Of a stretch of DNA of 10,521 bases, positions 1-6,199 are shown piece by piece. A model generated the notes under the pieces. The model ran no database searches, was not told the DNA's origin, and saw only the letters and a program-made list of their open reading frames with translations. The translations under genes were made by a program, and so were the position numbers. Source of the DNA: Chloroflexota bacterium (GTDB lineage: Bacteria; Chloroflexota; Dormibacteria; Aeolococcales; Aeolococcaceae); the NCBI GenBank assembly GCA_005889515.1, contig VBHE01000022.1:540-11060 (forward strand), read 5' to 3'. Positions within the stretch are counted from its first letter, which is position 1, and every line of letters begins with the position of its first letter.

Positions 1-363
1 GCTCCTTGCCGAGGGGACGGCGACCTGGCGGACGCGTCCGGGGAGTTTCCTCGCCGGCTTCGCGAGATGATCTCGGCGACGCTCCGCACGGGACCGGCCC
101 GCGACCATGGCGCCGACGGTTCCCGCGGCCACGGTGGCCGCCCCAGCGGCCAGCCAGATCTGCACCCGGCGCTCGACCAGCTGGGCGCGGGCTCTCAGCC
201 CCAGCGTCGCAAACGACGTCTGAGCCTTGTGCTTGAGTTCGACGACGGTCTCCTGCGCCCGGGACTTGACGTCGGTCTTGTAGCCCAGTGCCTCGACCGT
301 GCCGCCCAGACGGGAGCGCGTCTCCTCTATCTCCTCCCGAATCGCCACCGGGTCTTGGCCCAT
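1..363 (-). CDS. DUF3618 family membrane-anchored protein (partial, 3' end off window)
   Basis: The visible 121 codons start with ATG at 363 and run off the left edge without a stop. The N-terminus reads GQDPVAIREEIEETRSRLGG, the DUF3618 signature (a D-P-x-x-I-R-x-E-I-E-x-T-R type motif). A charged helical stretch follows to about residue 68, then one hydrophobic segment at about residues 69-89, then a basic tail rich in Arg and Lys. The start is supported by an AAGGAGG ribosome binding site 7 nt upstream. The first 37 nt overlap the end of the upstream holin-family gene in another frame, so the two are probably co-translated. DUF3618 proteins have no established biochemical role; they are commonly found beside holin-family (PF07332-like) proteins in high-GC Gram-positives. 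The function is unknown and a membrane-envelope role is inferred only. Confidence 0.82.
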   Translation of the reverse strand, partial: MGQDPVAIREEIEETRSRLGGTVEALGYKTDVKSRAQETVVELKHKAQTSFATLGLRARAQLVERRVQIWLAAGAATVAAGTVGAMVAGRSRAERRRDHLAKPARKLPGRVRQVAVPSARS

Positions 364-743
364 CGCACGTCCTCCTTCACCGTCTCGAGGGTCGCCTCCG
401 GGGTCGGCGGCATCGCGACGCTGAGCTGTCGGCGCCCCACGACCACGAGTCCGGCGGCGACGCCGCCGTACACGGCGGTCACGATGAGCGCTGCCGCCCA
501 GACCGGCATCGCCAGTGCCAGGGCGGCGATGACGCAGGCGGTCAGGGTGGCGAGGGCGTAGAGGCCGACGAGACCGGCCGCCCCCAGGGCTCCGGCGCCG
601 AGCCCGCCCCTCTTCGCCTTGTCGGTGACCTCCGCCTTCGCCAGCTCGATCTCCTGGCGGAGCAGAGTGGTCGTCTCCTCGCTGAGCTGCTTCATGAGCT
701 CCGGTATGGAGCGTTCGCGCAGTTCCTGCTGGTGGTCCACCAT
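327..743 (-). CDS. Phage holin family (PF07332-like) membrane protein
   Basis: 138 residues. The N-terminal 45 residues are an amphipathic, Glu/Lys-rich helix (SIPELMKQLSEETTTLLRQE, then IELAKAEVTDKAKRGG). Two membrane segments follow at about residues 48-78 and 80-102, ending in a VVGRRQL loop, and the tail is short and charged. This layout is typical of the actinobacterial phage-holin-3 superfamily (PF07332). Despite the name, these are usually chromosomal membrane proteins without a lysis role. The gene overlaps the downstream DUF3618 gene by 37 nt and the two form the usual pair. The ATG at 743 is the first good start; only a weak purine-rich stretch (AGAGA) precedes it. The family assignment is good; the physiological role is unknown, perhaps envelope stress. 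Confidence 0.82.
   Translation of the reverse strand: MVDHQQELRERSIPELMKQLSEETTTLLRQEIELAKAEVTDKAKRGGLGAGALGAAGLVGLYALATLTACVIAALALAMPVWAAALIVTAVYGGVAAGLVVVGRRQLSVAMPPTPEATLETVKEDVRWAKTRWRFGRR
371..377 (-). promoter_or_regulatory. Ribosome binding site of the DUF3618 gene
   Basis: On the minus strand this reads AAGGAGG, 7 nt before the ATG at 363-361. It lies inside the coding region of the upstream holin-family gene. It decides the start of the DUF3618 protein and shows that this gene has its own initiation signal despite the overlap. Confidence 0.7.
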
Positions 744-792
744 CGCCGTCTCTCTTCGACCCAGGGGCTGATGTTACTGGCTAAAGTAGCAC

Positions 793-821
793 AGCGTAGG
801 CTATCAGAAATGCACTAGCAA
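793..821 (-). promoter_or_regulatory. Candidate promoter for the holin-family/DUF3618 pair
   Basis: On the minus strand, TTGCTA (821-816) and TACGCT (798-793) are separated by exactly 17 nt, upstream of the start at 743. The boxes match the bacterial consensus at the key positions only. They sit in the one clearly AT-richer patch of the left part (about 770-835), which helps the case. Two weak boxes can arise by chance, so confidence is low. Confidence 0.25.
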
Positions 822-865
822 TAATGGGATTAATGAGCAGGGGCCCACCCCGGTCGGCTCCATCT

Positions 866-1164
866 CCGAACGGCCGATCGGTAGGCTCGCCGGCCCCCAA
901 GGTCTTCCTCCGGCACCACTTCCAGCCGGTCCTGGCCAGGGCCGGCCTCCGGCACATGCCCTTCCACGACCTCCGGCACTCGGCGGCGACCTTGCTCGAG
1001 GAGCCCGACCCCACCGCGGGGCCGCCGACAAAATGGATACGATCCTCGCGGGTCCTTGGGACCCCGTGGGGATGCAAGTGGCAGCCAAAGTGGCAGCCAG
1101 ATGGCCGGGCCCGACGGAGCTGGGACGTGAAACCCCTAATAGAGCAAGGCTCAAGGCGACGTAG
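866..1164 (+). pseudogene. Tyrosine recombinase (phage integrase) 3' remnant, internally deleted and frameshifted
   Basis: Frame 2 from about 869 reads NGRSVGSP, then LRHHFQPVLARAGL and FHDLRHSAATLL. The last is the box II His-x-x-Arg region of tyrosine recombinases. The next ~45 residues expected in this family, holding the GH-S-x-x-T-x-x-x-Y-x-H stretch with the catalytic Tyr, are absent. From about 1018 the sequence resumes in frame 1 with AADKMDTILAG and then MQVAAKVAARWPG, which resembles the usual C-terminal tail, and stops at TAG 1162-1164. So one deletion near 998-1020 removed the nucleophile and shifted the frame. The N-terminal domain and box I are also missing. The product cannot be catalytic. 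The stop codon lies inside the tRNA-Cys gene, indicating an element that targeted this tRNA. The exact left edge is uncertain. Confidence 0.75.
1076..1099 (+). repeat. 12-bp perfect tandem repeat in the integrase tail
   Basis: AAGTGGCAGCCA occurs twice back to back, at 1076-1087 and 1088-1099. It lies in the C-terminal tail of the integrase remnant, in the frame reading QVAAKVAAR, about 55 bp before the tRNA-Cys gene. Tandem short repeats near an integrase end can be arm-type binding sites, but this one may simply encode a repetitive peptide tail. Confidence 0.6.
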
Positions 1165-1228
1165 CCAAGTGGTAAGGCACGGGTCTGCAAAACCCTGATC
1201 GTGGGTTCGATTCCCACCGTCGCCTCCA
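1155..1228 (+). tRNA. tRNA-Cys (anticodon GCA), CCA encoded
   Basis: The acceptor strands GGCGACG (1155-1161) and CGTCGCC (1218-1224) pair fully over 7 bp, followed by discriminator T and an encoded CCA (1226-1228). The T arm is GTGGG-TTCGATT-CCCAC. The anticodon loop is CTGCAAA, with GCA as anticodon (cysteine), on a stem GGGT/ACCC with a C-U mismatch at its base. The D arm is short (GCC-AAGTGGTAA-GGC). The body is 71 nt without CCA, usual for a short-D-loop tRNA-Cys. The integrase remnant's stop codon lies at positions 8-10 of the tRNA, and the downstream aminotransferase begins 7 nt after the CCA. Confidence 0.95.
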
Positions 1229-1235
1229 TCCCCCG

Positions 1236-2477
1236 ATGACCGTGCCCACCGACGACGACCTCAACGCCCGGGCGGCGCGCGTGCTCGCCGGGGGGGCCAC
1301 CCACGTGGCCCGCTCGTACCGTCCGGCGATCCACGTCGAGCGGGCCCGGGGGGCGCGGAAGTGGCTCGTCGACGGGCGTGAGCTGGTCGACTACACCATG
1401 GGCCACGGCGCCCTCCTCCTCGGCCACGCCCACCCCGCGGTCGTCGAGGCGGTCGACCGCCAGCTCCACGAGGGCACTCACTTCGGCGCCGGGAGCCGCC
1501 TCGAGGTCGAGTGGGCCGAGCGGATCGCCGCCGCCGTCCCCTCGGTCGACCGGGTGCGCTTCACCTCGTCGGGGACCGAGGCGACCATGCTCGCGCTCCG
1601 GCTCGCGCGGGCGGCGACCGGGCGGGACATCGTCGCCAAGGTCGCGGAGCACTTCCACGGCTGGGGCGACTCGGTGGTCGCCGGGCTGGGCCCCGCGGGC
1701 GCGCCCCTGCTGCCCTCCGGGGTGCCCGGCGCGGTCGGCGAGACGGTCCTGGTCCTCCCCTCGCTCGCGCCCGAGGTGGTCGCCGCGGCGCTCCGCGCCG
1801 GCGACGTCGCCGCCCTCATCCTCGAGGCGTCGGGCGCCCGCTTCGGCTGGCTCCCGCTCCCGCCCGAGCACGTCCTCGAGGCGGCGCGGCTCTGCGGGGA
1901 GGCGGGGACGCTGCTCGTCGTCGACGAGGTGGTCACCGGCTTCCGCGTCGGCCGCGACGGGATGCAGGGGCGGCTCGGGGTGCGCGCCGACCTCTCCGCC
2001 TTCGCCAAGGTGGTCGCCGGAGGGCTGCCCGGAGGCGCGGTCGGCGGGCGGGCCGACGTCATGGACCTGCTCGCCGTGCCCGACGACGAGACCGGGGAAC
2101 GCTTCGTCTCCCACCCGGGCACCTTCAACGCCAACCCGCTCAGCGCCGCCGCAGGAATCGCCGCCCTCGACGCCATCGAGTCCCTCGGCGCCCGCACCCG
2201 GGCCGAGGCCTTCGCCGCCGCCCTCGAAGAGGCATGGGGCGGCGAGATCGCCGCCGCCGGCCTCGGGGGCCGGGTGTGGCGGCTGTCGAGCATCGTCCAC
2301 CTCTCCCTCGACGACCCCGCCGCCGACGCCCGGCTCGGCATCCGCATGCGCGAGGAGGGGGTCGACTGCCTCCGGACCAGCGCCTTCTGCTCGGCGGTCC
2401 ACGGCGACGCCGACCTCGAGCGCAGCGTCGCGGCGCTGCGCCGCGCCCTGCCGCGCTCGGTCTCGGTCGGCGCGTGA
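1236..2477 (+). CDS. Class-III PLP aminotransferase, glutamate-1-semialdehyde aminomutase-like
   Basis: 413 residues, full length for fold-type I class-III enzymes. Visible features are GHGALLLGHAHP (about 56-67), TSSGTEATMLALRLAR (about 110-125, phosphate-binding turn), EHFHGWGD (138-145, ring-stacking region), LLVVDEVVTGFRVG (226-239, Asp230 contacting the pyridine nitrogen) and SAFAKVVAGGLPGGAVGG (254-271), with Lys258 as the Schiff-base lysine. The DEV-TGFR and GGLP-GA-GG motifs place it near HemL, but many such enzymes are not the haem enzyme. Its coupling to a glycosidase rather than to haem genes argues for another substrate, perhaps an amino sugar or keto acid. ATG 1236 has no Shine-Dalgarno sequence and sits 7 nt after the tRNA-Cys CCA, so it may be read from a processed tRNA transcript or be leaderless. 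The stop overlaps the next start (GTGA). Confidence 0.85.
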   Translation: MTVPTDDDLNARAARVLAGGATHVARSYRPAIHVERARGARKWLVDGRELVDYTMGHGALLLGHAHPAVVEAVDRQLHEGTHFGAGSRLEVEWAERIAAAVPSVDRVRFTSSGTEATMLALRLARAATGRDIVAKVAEHFHGWGDSVVAGLGPAGAPLLPSGVPGAVGETVLVLPSLAPEVVAAALRAGDVAALILEASGARFGWLPLPPEHVLEAARLCGEAGTLLVVDEVVTGFRVGRDGMQGRLGVRADLSAFAKVVAGGLPGGAVGGRADVMDLLAVPDDETGERFVSHPGTFNANPLSAAAGIAALDAIESLGARTRAEAFAAALEEAWGGEIAAAGLGGRVWRLSSIVHLSLDDPAADARLGIRMREEGVDCLRTSAFCSAVHGDADLERSVAALRRALPRSVSVGA

Positions 2478-4174
2478 CCCTCGAGCTCCGCACGGGACGG
2501 ACCCTCGTCGACGCCGCCCCCGTCCTCCTCGGCGGAGGCCGCGCCTGGAGCCTCCCCGACCCCGCGGCGCGGGTGACGCTCCGCGCGGCTGGCCTCGAGG
2601 CCGTCTGGCCGGGACGGCTGCGGCTGCGGCTGCGGGTCACCGAGGACGGCGCCCGCCGGGTGATCGGCTGCACCGCGGTGGCCGAGCGGTCGCTGCGGGT
2701 CGACGCCGTCGGGGTCCGCCTCCGCAACCCGGGCGCCACCCGGATCTGCGTCGACGGCTACCACTCCTGGGACTGGAGCGGGGTGCGGGACGCGACCGTC
2801 CCCGGTCGCGGCTGGTGGGGGGCGATCTGGGGCACCCCCGGCGGCGCGCCGGTGGCGATCGCCCCGGGCCGGCCCCCGCGGCTGGGGGCGATCGCCCTGG
2901 AGTGGGACGGCGGCGGCGCCCTCGACGTCCTCACCACCGGGGAGCCCGGCCAGGAGCCGCAGCGCACTGGCGCGCCGCGGAGCCTCGGCATCGACCTCGC
3001 CTCCGGGGGGCGGATGGCCGCCGAGCCGGTCGGCATCGCCGCGCTCGACCGCCGCCGCGCGGCCGGCGCCGGGCTGCCCCCGCCGCCCCCGGGCGACCCC
3101 CGGCCGGGGCCGCGCCGGGTGGGGTGGATGAGCTGGAACTGCCTCGGCCCCGAGGTCACCGCCCAGGACTGCGCCGACTCCGCGGAGCGGCTCGTCCCCC
3201 CGGGGGGAGTCGTCCTCCTCGACGACGGATGGATGCCCTGGTGGGGCGACTGGGTCGAGCGCGAGGACTTCGACGCGCCGCTCGCCGACCTCGCCGCCAC
3301 CCTGCGCCGCCGCGGCCGCCTGCTCGGCGTCTGGGTCGCGCCCTTCCTCCTCGACCCGCGCTCGGCCACCGCAGCCGGGAGCGGGGTCCCCCTGCTCCGC
3401 GAGGAGGATGGCGCCCCGGTCGTCGACCGGCGGCCGCCGAGCCCGCAGTGGGTGCTCGACGCCACCGACCCCGCCGCCCGCCGCCGCCTCACCGCCCTCG
3501 GCCGGAGGCTGGGGAGCGCCGGAGCCGCGGTGCTGAAGCTCGACTTCCTCTACGCGGGCGCGCTGCCCGGGGTCCGCGCCCAGGGATGGAGCGGCACCGC
3601 CGCGCTCCGCGCCGGGGTGGCCGCGGTCGCCCGCGGCTTTCGCGACGCAGCCCCCCGCGGGGCTGCGGTCTGGGCCTGCGGCGCCCCCGCCCCGCCGCTG
3701 GTCGGGCTCGTCGACGCCTGCCGCAGCGGCGGGGACTCCGTGGTCAACGTCCCTAACCGCGGCGCCGAGCCGCCCTCCCCGCCCTGGTTCCTCTTCGGGG
3801 AGGCGACCGTCCGCGCCCAGGTGCGCAACCTCGCGGCGCGCGCCTGGCTCTGGGGCGCCACCCTCCCGCCCGACGCCGACGCGGTGACCCTCGGCGGCCT
3901 CGCCGGCCGGCCCGCGGGCGACGCCGCGATGGTGCGGGGATGGCTCGAGTGCGGGGTCCGCTCGGGAGGCCCGCTGCTCGTCGCCGACGCCCCGGGGCGG
4001 CCGCTCCCCGCCGCGCGCAGCCGGGCGCTGCACGCCGCCCAGGCCGCGGTGGCGCGCAGACCGGCGCGGCCCCGCCGTCCCCTCGACCCGCTGGAGGCGA
4101 CCCCGGCGCCGGTGGAGGACGACGACTTCCTCGACTGGGCGGCCACCCTTCCCTTCGCCTGGGAGCCGGGATGA
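2474..4174 (+). CDS. GH36-type alpha-galactosidase-like glycoside hydrolase (clan GH-D)
   Basis: 566 residues from GTG 2474, which overlaps the aminotransferase stop (GTGA). An N-terminal beta-rich region (about 1-205, including DGYHSWDWSG at 94-103) precedes a Pro-rich linker and a TIM-barrel part. The barrel shows GWMSWNCLG (217-225), VVLLDDGW (246-253), VWVAPFLLD (286-294), VLKLDFLYAGALPG (353-366) and VDACRSGGDS (413-422). By clan analogy Asp357 of KLDF is the nucleophile and Asp421 of SGGDS the acid/base. The length fits the short GH36 type known from Thermotoga GalA rather than the ~700-residue enzymes. No signal peptide is seen, so it is probably cytoplasmic and acts on imported alpha-galactosides or related sugars. 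Raffinose-synthase-like or other alpha-glycosidase specificity is possible. The 40-residue C-terminal tail is Pro/Arg/Asp-rich and not recognised. Confidence 0.85.
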   Translation: MTLELRTGRTLVDAAPVLLGGGRAWSLPDPAARVTLRAAGLEAVWPGRLRLRLRVTEDGARRVIGCTAVAERSLRVDAVGVRLRNPGATRICVDGYHSWDWSGVRDATVPGRGWWGAIWGTPGGAPVAIAPGRPPRLGAIALEWDGGGALDVLTTGEPGQEPQRTGAPRSLGIDLASGGRMAAEPVGIAALDRRRAAGAGLPPPPPGDPRPGPRRVGWMSWNCLGPEVTAQDCADSAERLVPPGGVVLLDDGWMPWWGDWVEREDFDAPLADLAATLRRRGRLLGVWVAPFLLDPRSATAAGSGVPLLREEDGAPVVDRRPPSPQWVLDATDPAARRRLTALGRRLGSAGAAVLKLDFLYAGALPGVRAQGWSGTAALRAGVAAVARGFRDAAPRGAAVWACGAPAPPLVGLVDACRSGGDSVVNVPNRGAEPPSPPWFLFGEATVRAQVRNLAARAWLWGATLPPDADAVTLGGLAGRPAGDAAMVRGWLECGVRSGGPLLVADAPGRPLPAARSRALHAAQAAVARRPARPRRPLDPLEATPAPVEDDDFLDWAATLPFAWEPG

Positions 4175-4259
4175 TGCGGCCGGCCGGACAGGAGGGCCGC
4201 CGCTGCCGGGTGCGTTGTGGCCAATTCTGGCGAGATCTCACGCGTCTGTGTACGTCACG

Positions 4260-4275
4260 TAGCGCATCGGCGCTA
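4260..4275. repeat. Perfect inverted repeat TAGCGC-ATCG-GCGCTA
   Basis: Six-bp arms (4260-4265 and 4270-4275) around a 4-nt loop, 85 bp after the GH36 stop. It is directly preceded by the near-palindrome TACGTCACGTA (4251-4261). There is no T-run, so it is not a textbook terminator. It could be a weak terminator for the aminotransferase/GH36 pair or an operator. Confidence 0.4.
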
Positions 4276-4509
4276 GGTCGACCACGCAATTTCATGCTCG
4301 TGTCAGGTGATCTGCCACAACGGGATGCACACCACCTGTTTCGCCATGCACCATGCGCTGTCCCGCTGGCAGCGGTAGGATGGGGGTTCATCGCCACTGG
4401 GGGGCGATGGCGCCGGACTCACCCGGCGCACGTCGTGACATCCAACTCCCGCCACCGTGTTCCGTGCACACCTGCGCACGGGCACGCACCGTCGCGGAAG
4501 AACCACATC

Positions 4510-4516
4510 GGAGGAG
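4510..4516 (+). promoter_or_regulatory. Strong ribosome binding site GGAGGAG of the 96-residue ORF
   Basis: GGAGGAG with a 5-nt spacer before GTG 4522. This is among the best Shine-Dalgarno sequences in the window. It is the main reason to take the small ORF as real and to choose this start over in-frame upstream codons. Confidence 0.65.
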
Positions 4517-4521
4517 ACACC

Positions 4522-4812
4522 GTGGGCGCCACCGCCACCCTGCCACACCCCGACCGACTTGCGACTCGTGAGCGTCCGCCGGCGAGCGAGGCCGCCGACC
4601 TCGGCCTCGCCGTGGAACACCTCGCCTTGCTGATCGCCGGTACCCACGGCGACCAGGTGGAGGCGCTGGAGGCCGTCGCCCGGGTGGCGACCCGGCTGGC
4701 CCGCCCGCGCCGTCACACCCTGGGTCTCGACGAGGAGCGTCCCGCGGCGACCGCCGGCGTGTGGTCGCTCGCGAACGGGATGCTCACCCACACCGTCCTC
4801 GGCGAGGACTAG
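4522..4812 (+). CDS. Small hypothetical protein, 96 residues
   Basis: I do not recognise this protein. It starts at GTG 4522 after a strong GGAGGAG site. The first ~22 residues look disordered (Pro, Arg, Thr-rich). Residues about 23-58 (EAADLGLAVEHLALLIAGTH, then GDQVEALEAVARVATRLARP) are predicted by eye as two amphipathic helices. The tail (about 59-96) is mixed and ends in LANGMLTHTVLGED. There is no signal peptide or membrane segment, so it is probably a small cytoplasmic helical protein. It is preceded by a structured intergenic region and ends 7 nt from the convergent rarA stop. The single-gene setting gives no hint of function. A spurious ORF cannot be excluded, but start signal and composition favour a gene. 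Confidence 0.6.
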   Translation: MGATATLPHPDRLATRERPPASEAADLGLAVEHLALLIAGTHGDQVEALEAVARVATRLARPRRHTLGLDEERPAATAGVWSLANGMLTHTVLGED

Positions 4813-4819
4813 GAGAGGT

Positions 4820-6199
4820 TCAGACGGCCGGACCGTCCTCGTCGCGACGGCGCGCGAGCTCGCGACGGATCCGGTCCAGGCGGTCCGCCACGCCGGCCTC
4901 GGCGCCGTTGGCCGAGGGCTCGTAGTAGCGCCGGCCGGCGAGGGCGTCGGGCAGGTGCTGCTGCTCGACGATTCCGTCTGCATGGTCGTGTGCATACCGA
5001 TAGCCGCGGCCGGCACCGAGCTCGCGGTCGAGCGCGGTGACCGCGTTGCGGAGGTGCAGCGGCACCGGCTGCTGGAGGGTCGCGCGGGCGTCCTCCGCGG
5101 CGGCCGCGTAGGCGCGGATCACCGAGTTGCTCTTCGGCGCCGCGGCGAGGTGGAGCGTCGCCTGGGTCAGGGGGATGCGCGCCTCGGGCATGCCGACGAG
5201 GTGGGCCGCCTGCTGCGCCGCGACGGCCACGGGGAGCGCCCCGGGATCGGCCATGCCCACGTCCTCGGCGGCGAGGATCACCAGCCGGCGGGCGACGAAG
5301 ACGGGGTCCTCCCCCGCCTCGAGCATCCGCGCCAGCCAGTACACCGCCGCATCCGGGTCGCTGCCGCGCACCGATTTGATCAGCGCCGAGACCATCCAGT
5401 AGTGCTGGTCGCCGGCGCGGTCGCTGAGCAGGGTGGGGTGCTGGAGCGCGCCGATCACCGCGTCGCGGCCGACGCGGCGGCGCCCGCCCTCCTCGGCCGT
5501 CACCGCGGCGGCGATCTCCAGGGCGTCGAGGGCCACCCTCGCATCCCCGCCGCTGCGCGCCACGAGCTCGTCGAGCGCGTCGGTGTCGAGCTCGACGCCC
5601 CGGCCGCCGAGGCCGCGCTCGGAGTCGTCGAGAGCGCGCTCGACGAGCCGCCGGATCGCCCCGGCCTCGAGCGCCTCGAGGCGCACCACCCGGGCGCGGG
5701 AGAGCAGCGCGGCGTTGACCTCGAAGCCGGGGTTCTCGGTGGTGGCGCCGAGGAGACGCACCAGCCCGTTCTCGACGTGGGGCAGGATCGCGTCCTGCTG
5801 CGCCTTGTTGAAGCGGTGGATCTCGTCGATGAAGAGGAGCGTCCGCCGTCCCACGCGCCGGCGCTCGGCGGCGCGGTCGACGATGCGGCGCAGCTCGGCG
5901 ACGCCGGAGGTGACCGCGCTCACCGCCTCGAAGGCGGACCCGGTCATCGCGGCGACGATCCCCGCGAGCGTGGTCTTCCCGCTCCCCGGCGGTCCCCAGA
6001 GGATGATCGACGGGAGGGTGTCGCTCTCGAGCGCACGGCGGAGGACGGCGCCGGGTCCGACCGCGTGCTCCTGGCCGACGAACTCCTCGAGGCTGAGCGG
6101 ACGCATCCGGGTCGAGAGCGGAGCCCCCGGCGGCGGCGCGGCGGCGGGCGCGCGCTCACCGCGGGTCTCCGCACCGAAGAGGCCGGGCTGCTCGGTCAT
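4820..6199 (-). CDS. rarA: Replication-associated recombination protein A (RarA/MgsA, AAA+ ATPase)
   Basis: 459 residues from ATG 6199, which shares one base with the stop of the upstream SPFH gene (TGATG). No Shine-Dalgarno sequence is seen, so it probably depends on translational coupling. The AAA+ core shows RMRPLSLEEFVGQEHAVG (31-48), Walker A GPPGSGKTT (69-77), Walker B LLFIDEIHRFNK (121-132), sensor GATTENP (151-157) and the Arg-finger region SRAR (167-170). The C-terminal part carries the RarA-specific region, with DQHYWMVSALIKSVRGSDPD, LAAEDVGMADP and YAHDHADGIVEQQHLPD. RarA is a clamp-loader-like tetrameric ATPase acting at stalled replication forks with SSB. The N-terminus EQPGLFG contains a QxxLF pattern. 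The length is normal and no lesion is seen. The assignment is firm. Confidence 0.96.
   Translation of the reverse strand: MTEQPGLFGAETRGERAPAAAPPPGAPLSTRMRPLSLEEFVGQEHAVGPGAVLRRALESDTLPSIILWGPPGSGKTTLAGIVAAMTGSAFEAVSAVTSGVAELRRIVDRAAERRRVGRRTLLFIDEIHRFNKAQQDAILPHVENGLVRLLGATTENPGFEVNAALLSRARVVRLEALEAGAIRRLVERALDDSERGLGGRGVELDTDALDELVARSGGDARVALDALEIAAAVTAEEGGRRRVGRDAVIGALQHPTLLSDRAGDQHYWMVSALIKSVRGSDPDAAVYWLARMLEAGEDPVFVARRLVILAAEDVGMADPGALPVAVAAQQAAHLVGMPEARIPLTQATLHLAAAPKSNSVIRAYAAAAEDARATLQQPVPLHLRNAVTALDRELGAGRGYRYAHDHADGIVEQQHLPDALAGRRYYEPSANGAEAGVADRLDRIRRELARRRDEDGPAV

Larger units (their letters stand above)
4175..4521 (+). promoter_or_regulatory. Intergenic region with candidate -10 box and structured leader for the small ORF
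   Basis: No gene is seen in these 347 bp; base composition is more AT-rich than the flanks in the first half. A candidate -10 TAGGAT lies at 4376-4381, without a convincing -35. About 8 nt later a perfect stem CATCGCC/GGCGATG (4389-4409) begins, followed with no gap by GCGCCGG/CCGGCGC (4410-4429). A third stem, CCGTGC/GCACGG, spans 4462-4481. The ribosome binding site GGAGGAG (4510-4516) ends 5 nt before the GTG start. If transcription starts near 4388, the leader is about 130 nt and begins with two stacked hairpins, so a cis-acting RNA or a small RNA is possible. It matches no riboswitch class that I recognise. Confidence 0.4.

Noticed and set aside
327..743. Possible prophage lysis gene because of the holin family name
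   Set aside because: No endolysin or phage structural genes are nearby. The family is mostly chromosomal and here pairs with DUF3618.
804..2402. Long minus-strand open frame of 532 codons opposite the integrase remnant, tRNA and aminotransferase
   Set aside because: It is antisense to a clear PLP enzyme and a tRNA and is rich in Gly, Arg, Glu and Pro as GC-rich shadow frames are. The segment GIEPTIRVLQTRALPLGYV is the antisense translation of the tRNA-Cys, a known spurious protein.
2791..2810. Inverted repeat CGCGACCG-TCCC-CGGTCGCG inside the GH36 gene
   Set aside because: Lies within coding sequence with no T-run. Such stems are expected by chance in very GC-rich genes.
3646..3667. Inverted repeat CGCAGCCCC-CCGC-GGGGCTGCG inside the GH36 gene
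   Set aside because: Also intracoding and not followed by a T-run, so not treated as a terminator or regulatory site.
1378..4033. Very long open frames on both strands across the aminotransferase/GH36 pair (792, 851 and 887 codons)
   Set aside because: High GC makes stops rare. Their composition is low-complexity Arg/Pro/Ala/Ser, and only the frames with enzyme motifs are real. The 887-codon frame contains the true GH36 gene only from GTG 2474.
4353..4571. 72-codon plus-strand ORF overlapping the leader and the start of the small ORF
   Set aside because: No ribosome binding site, His/Arg/Pro-rich composition, and it conflicts with the better supported GTG 4522 start.
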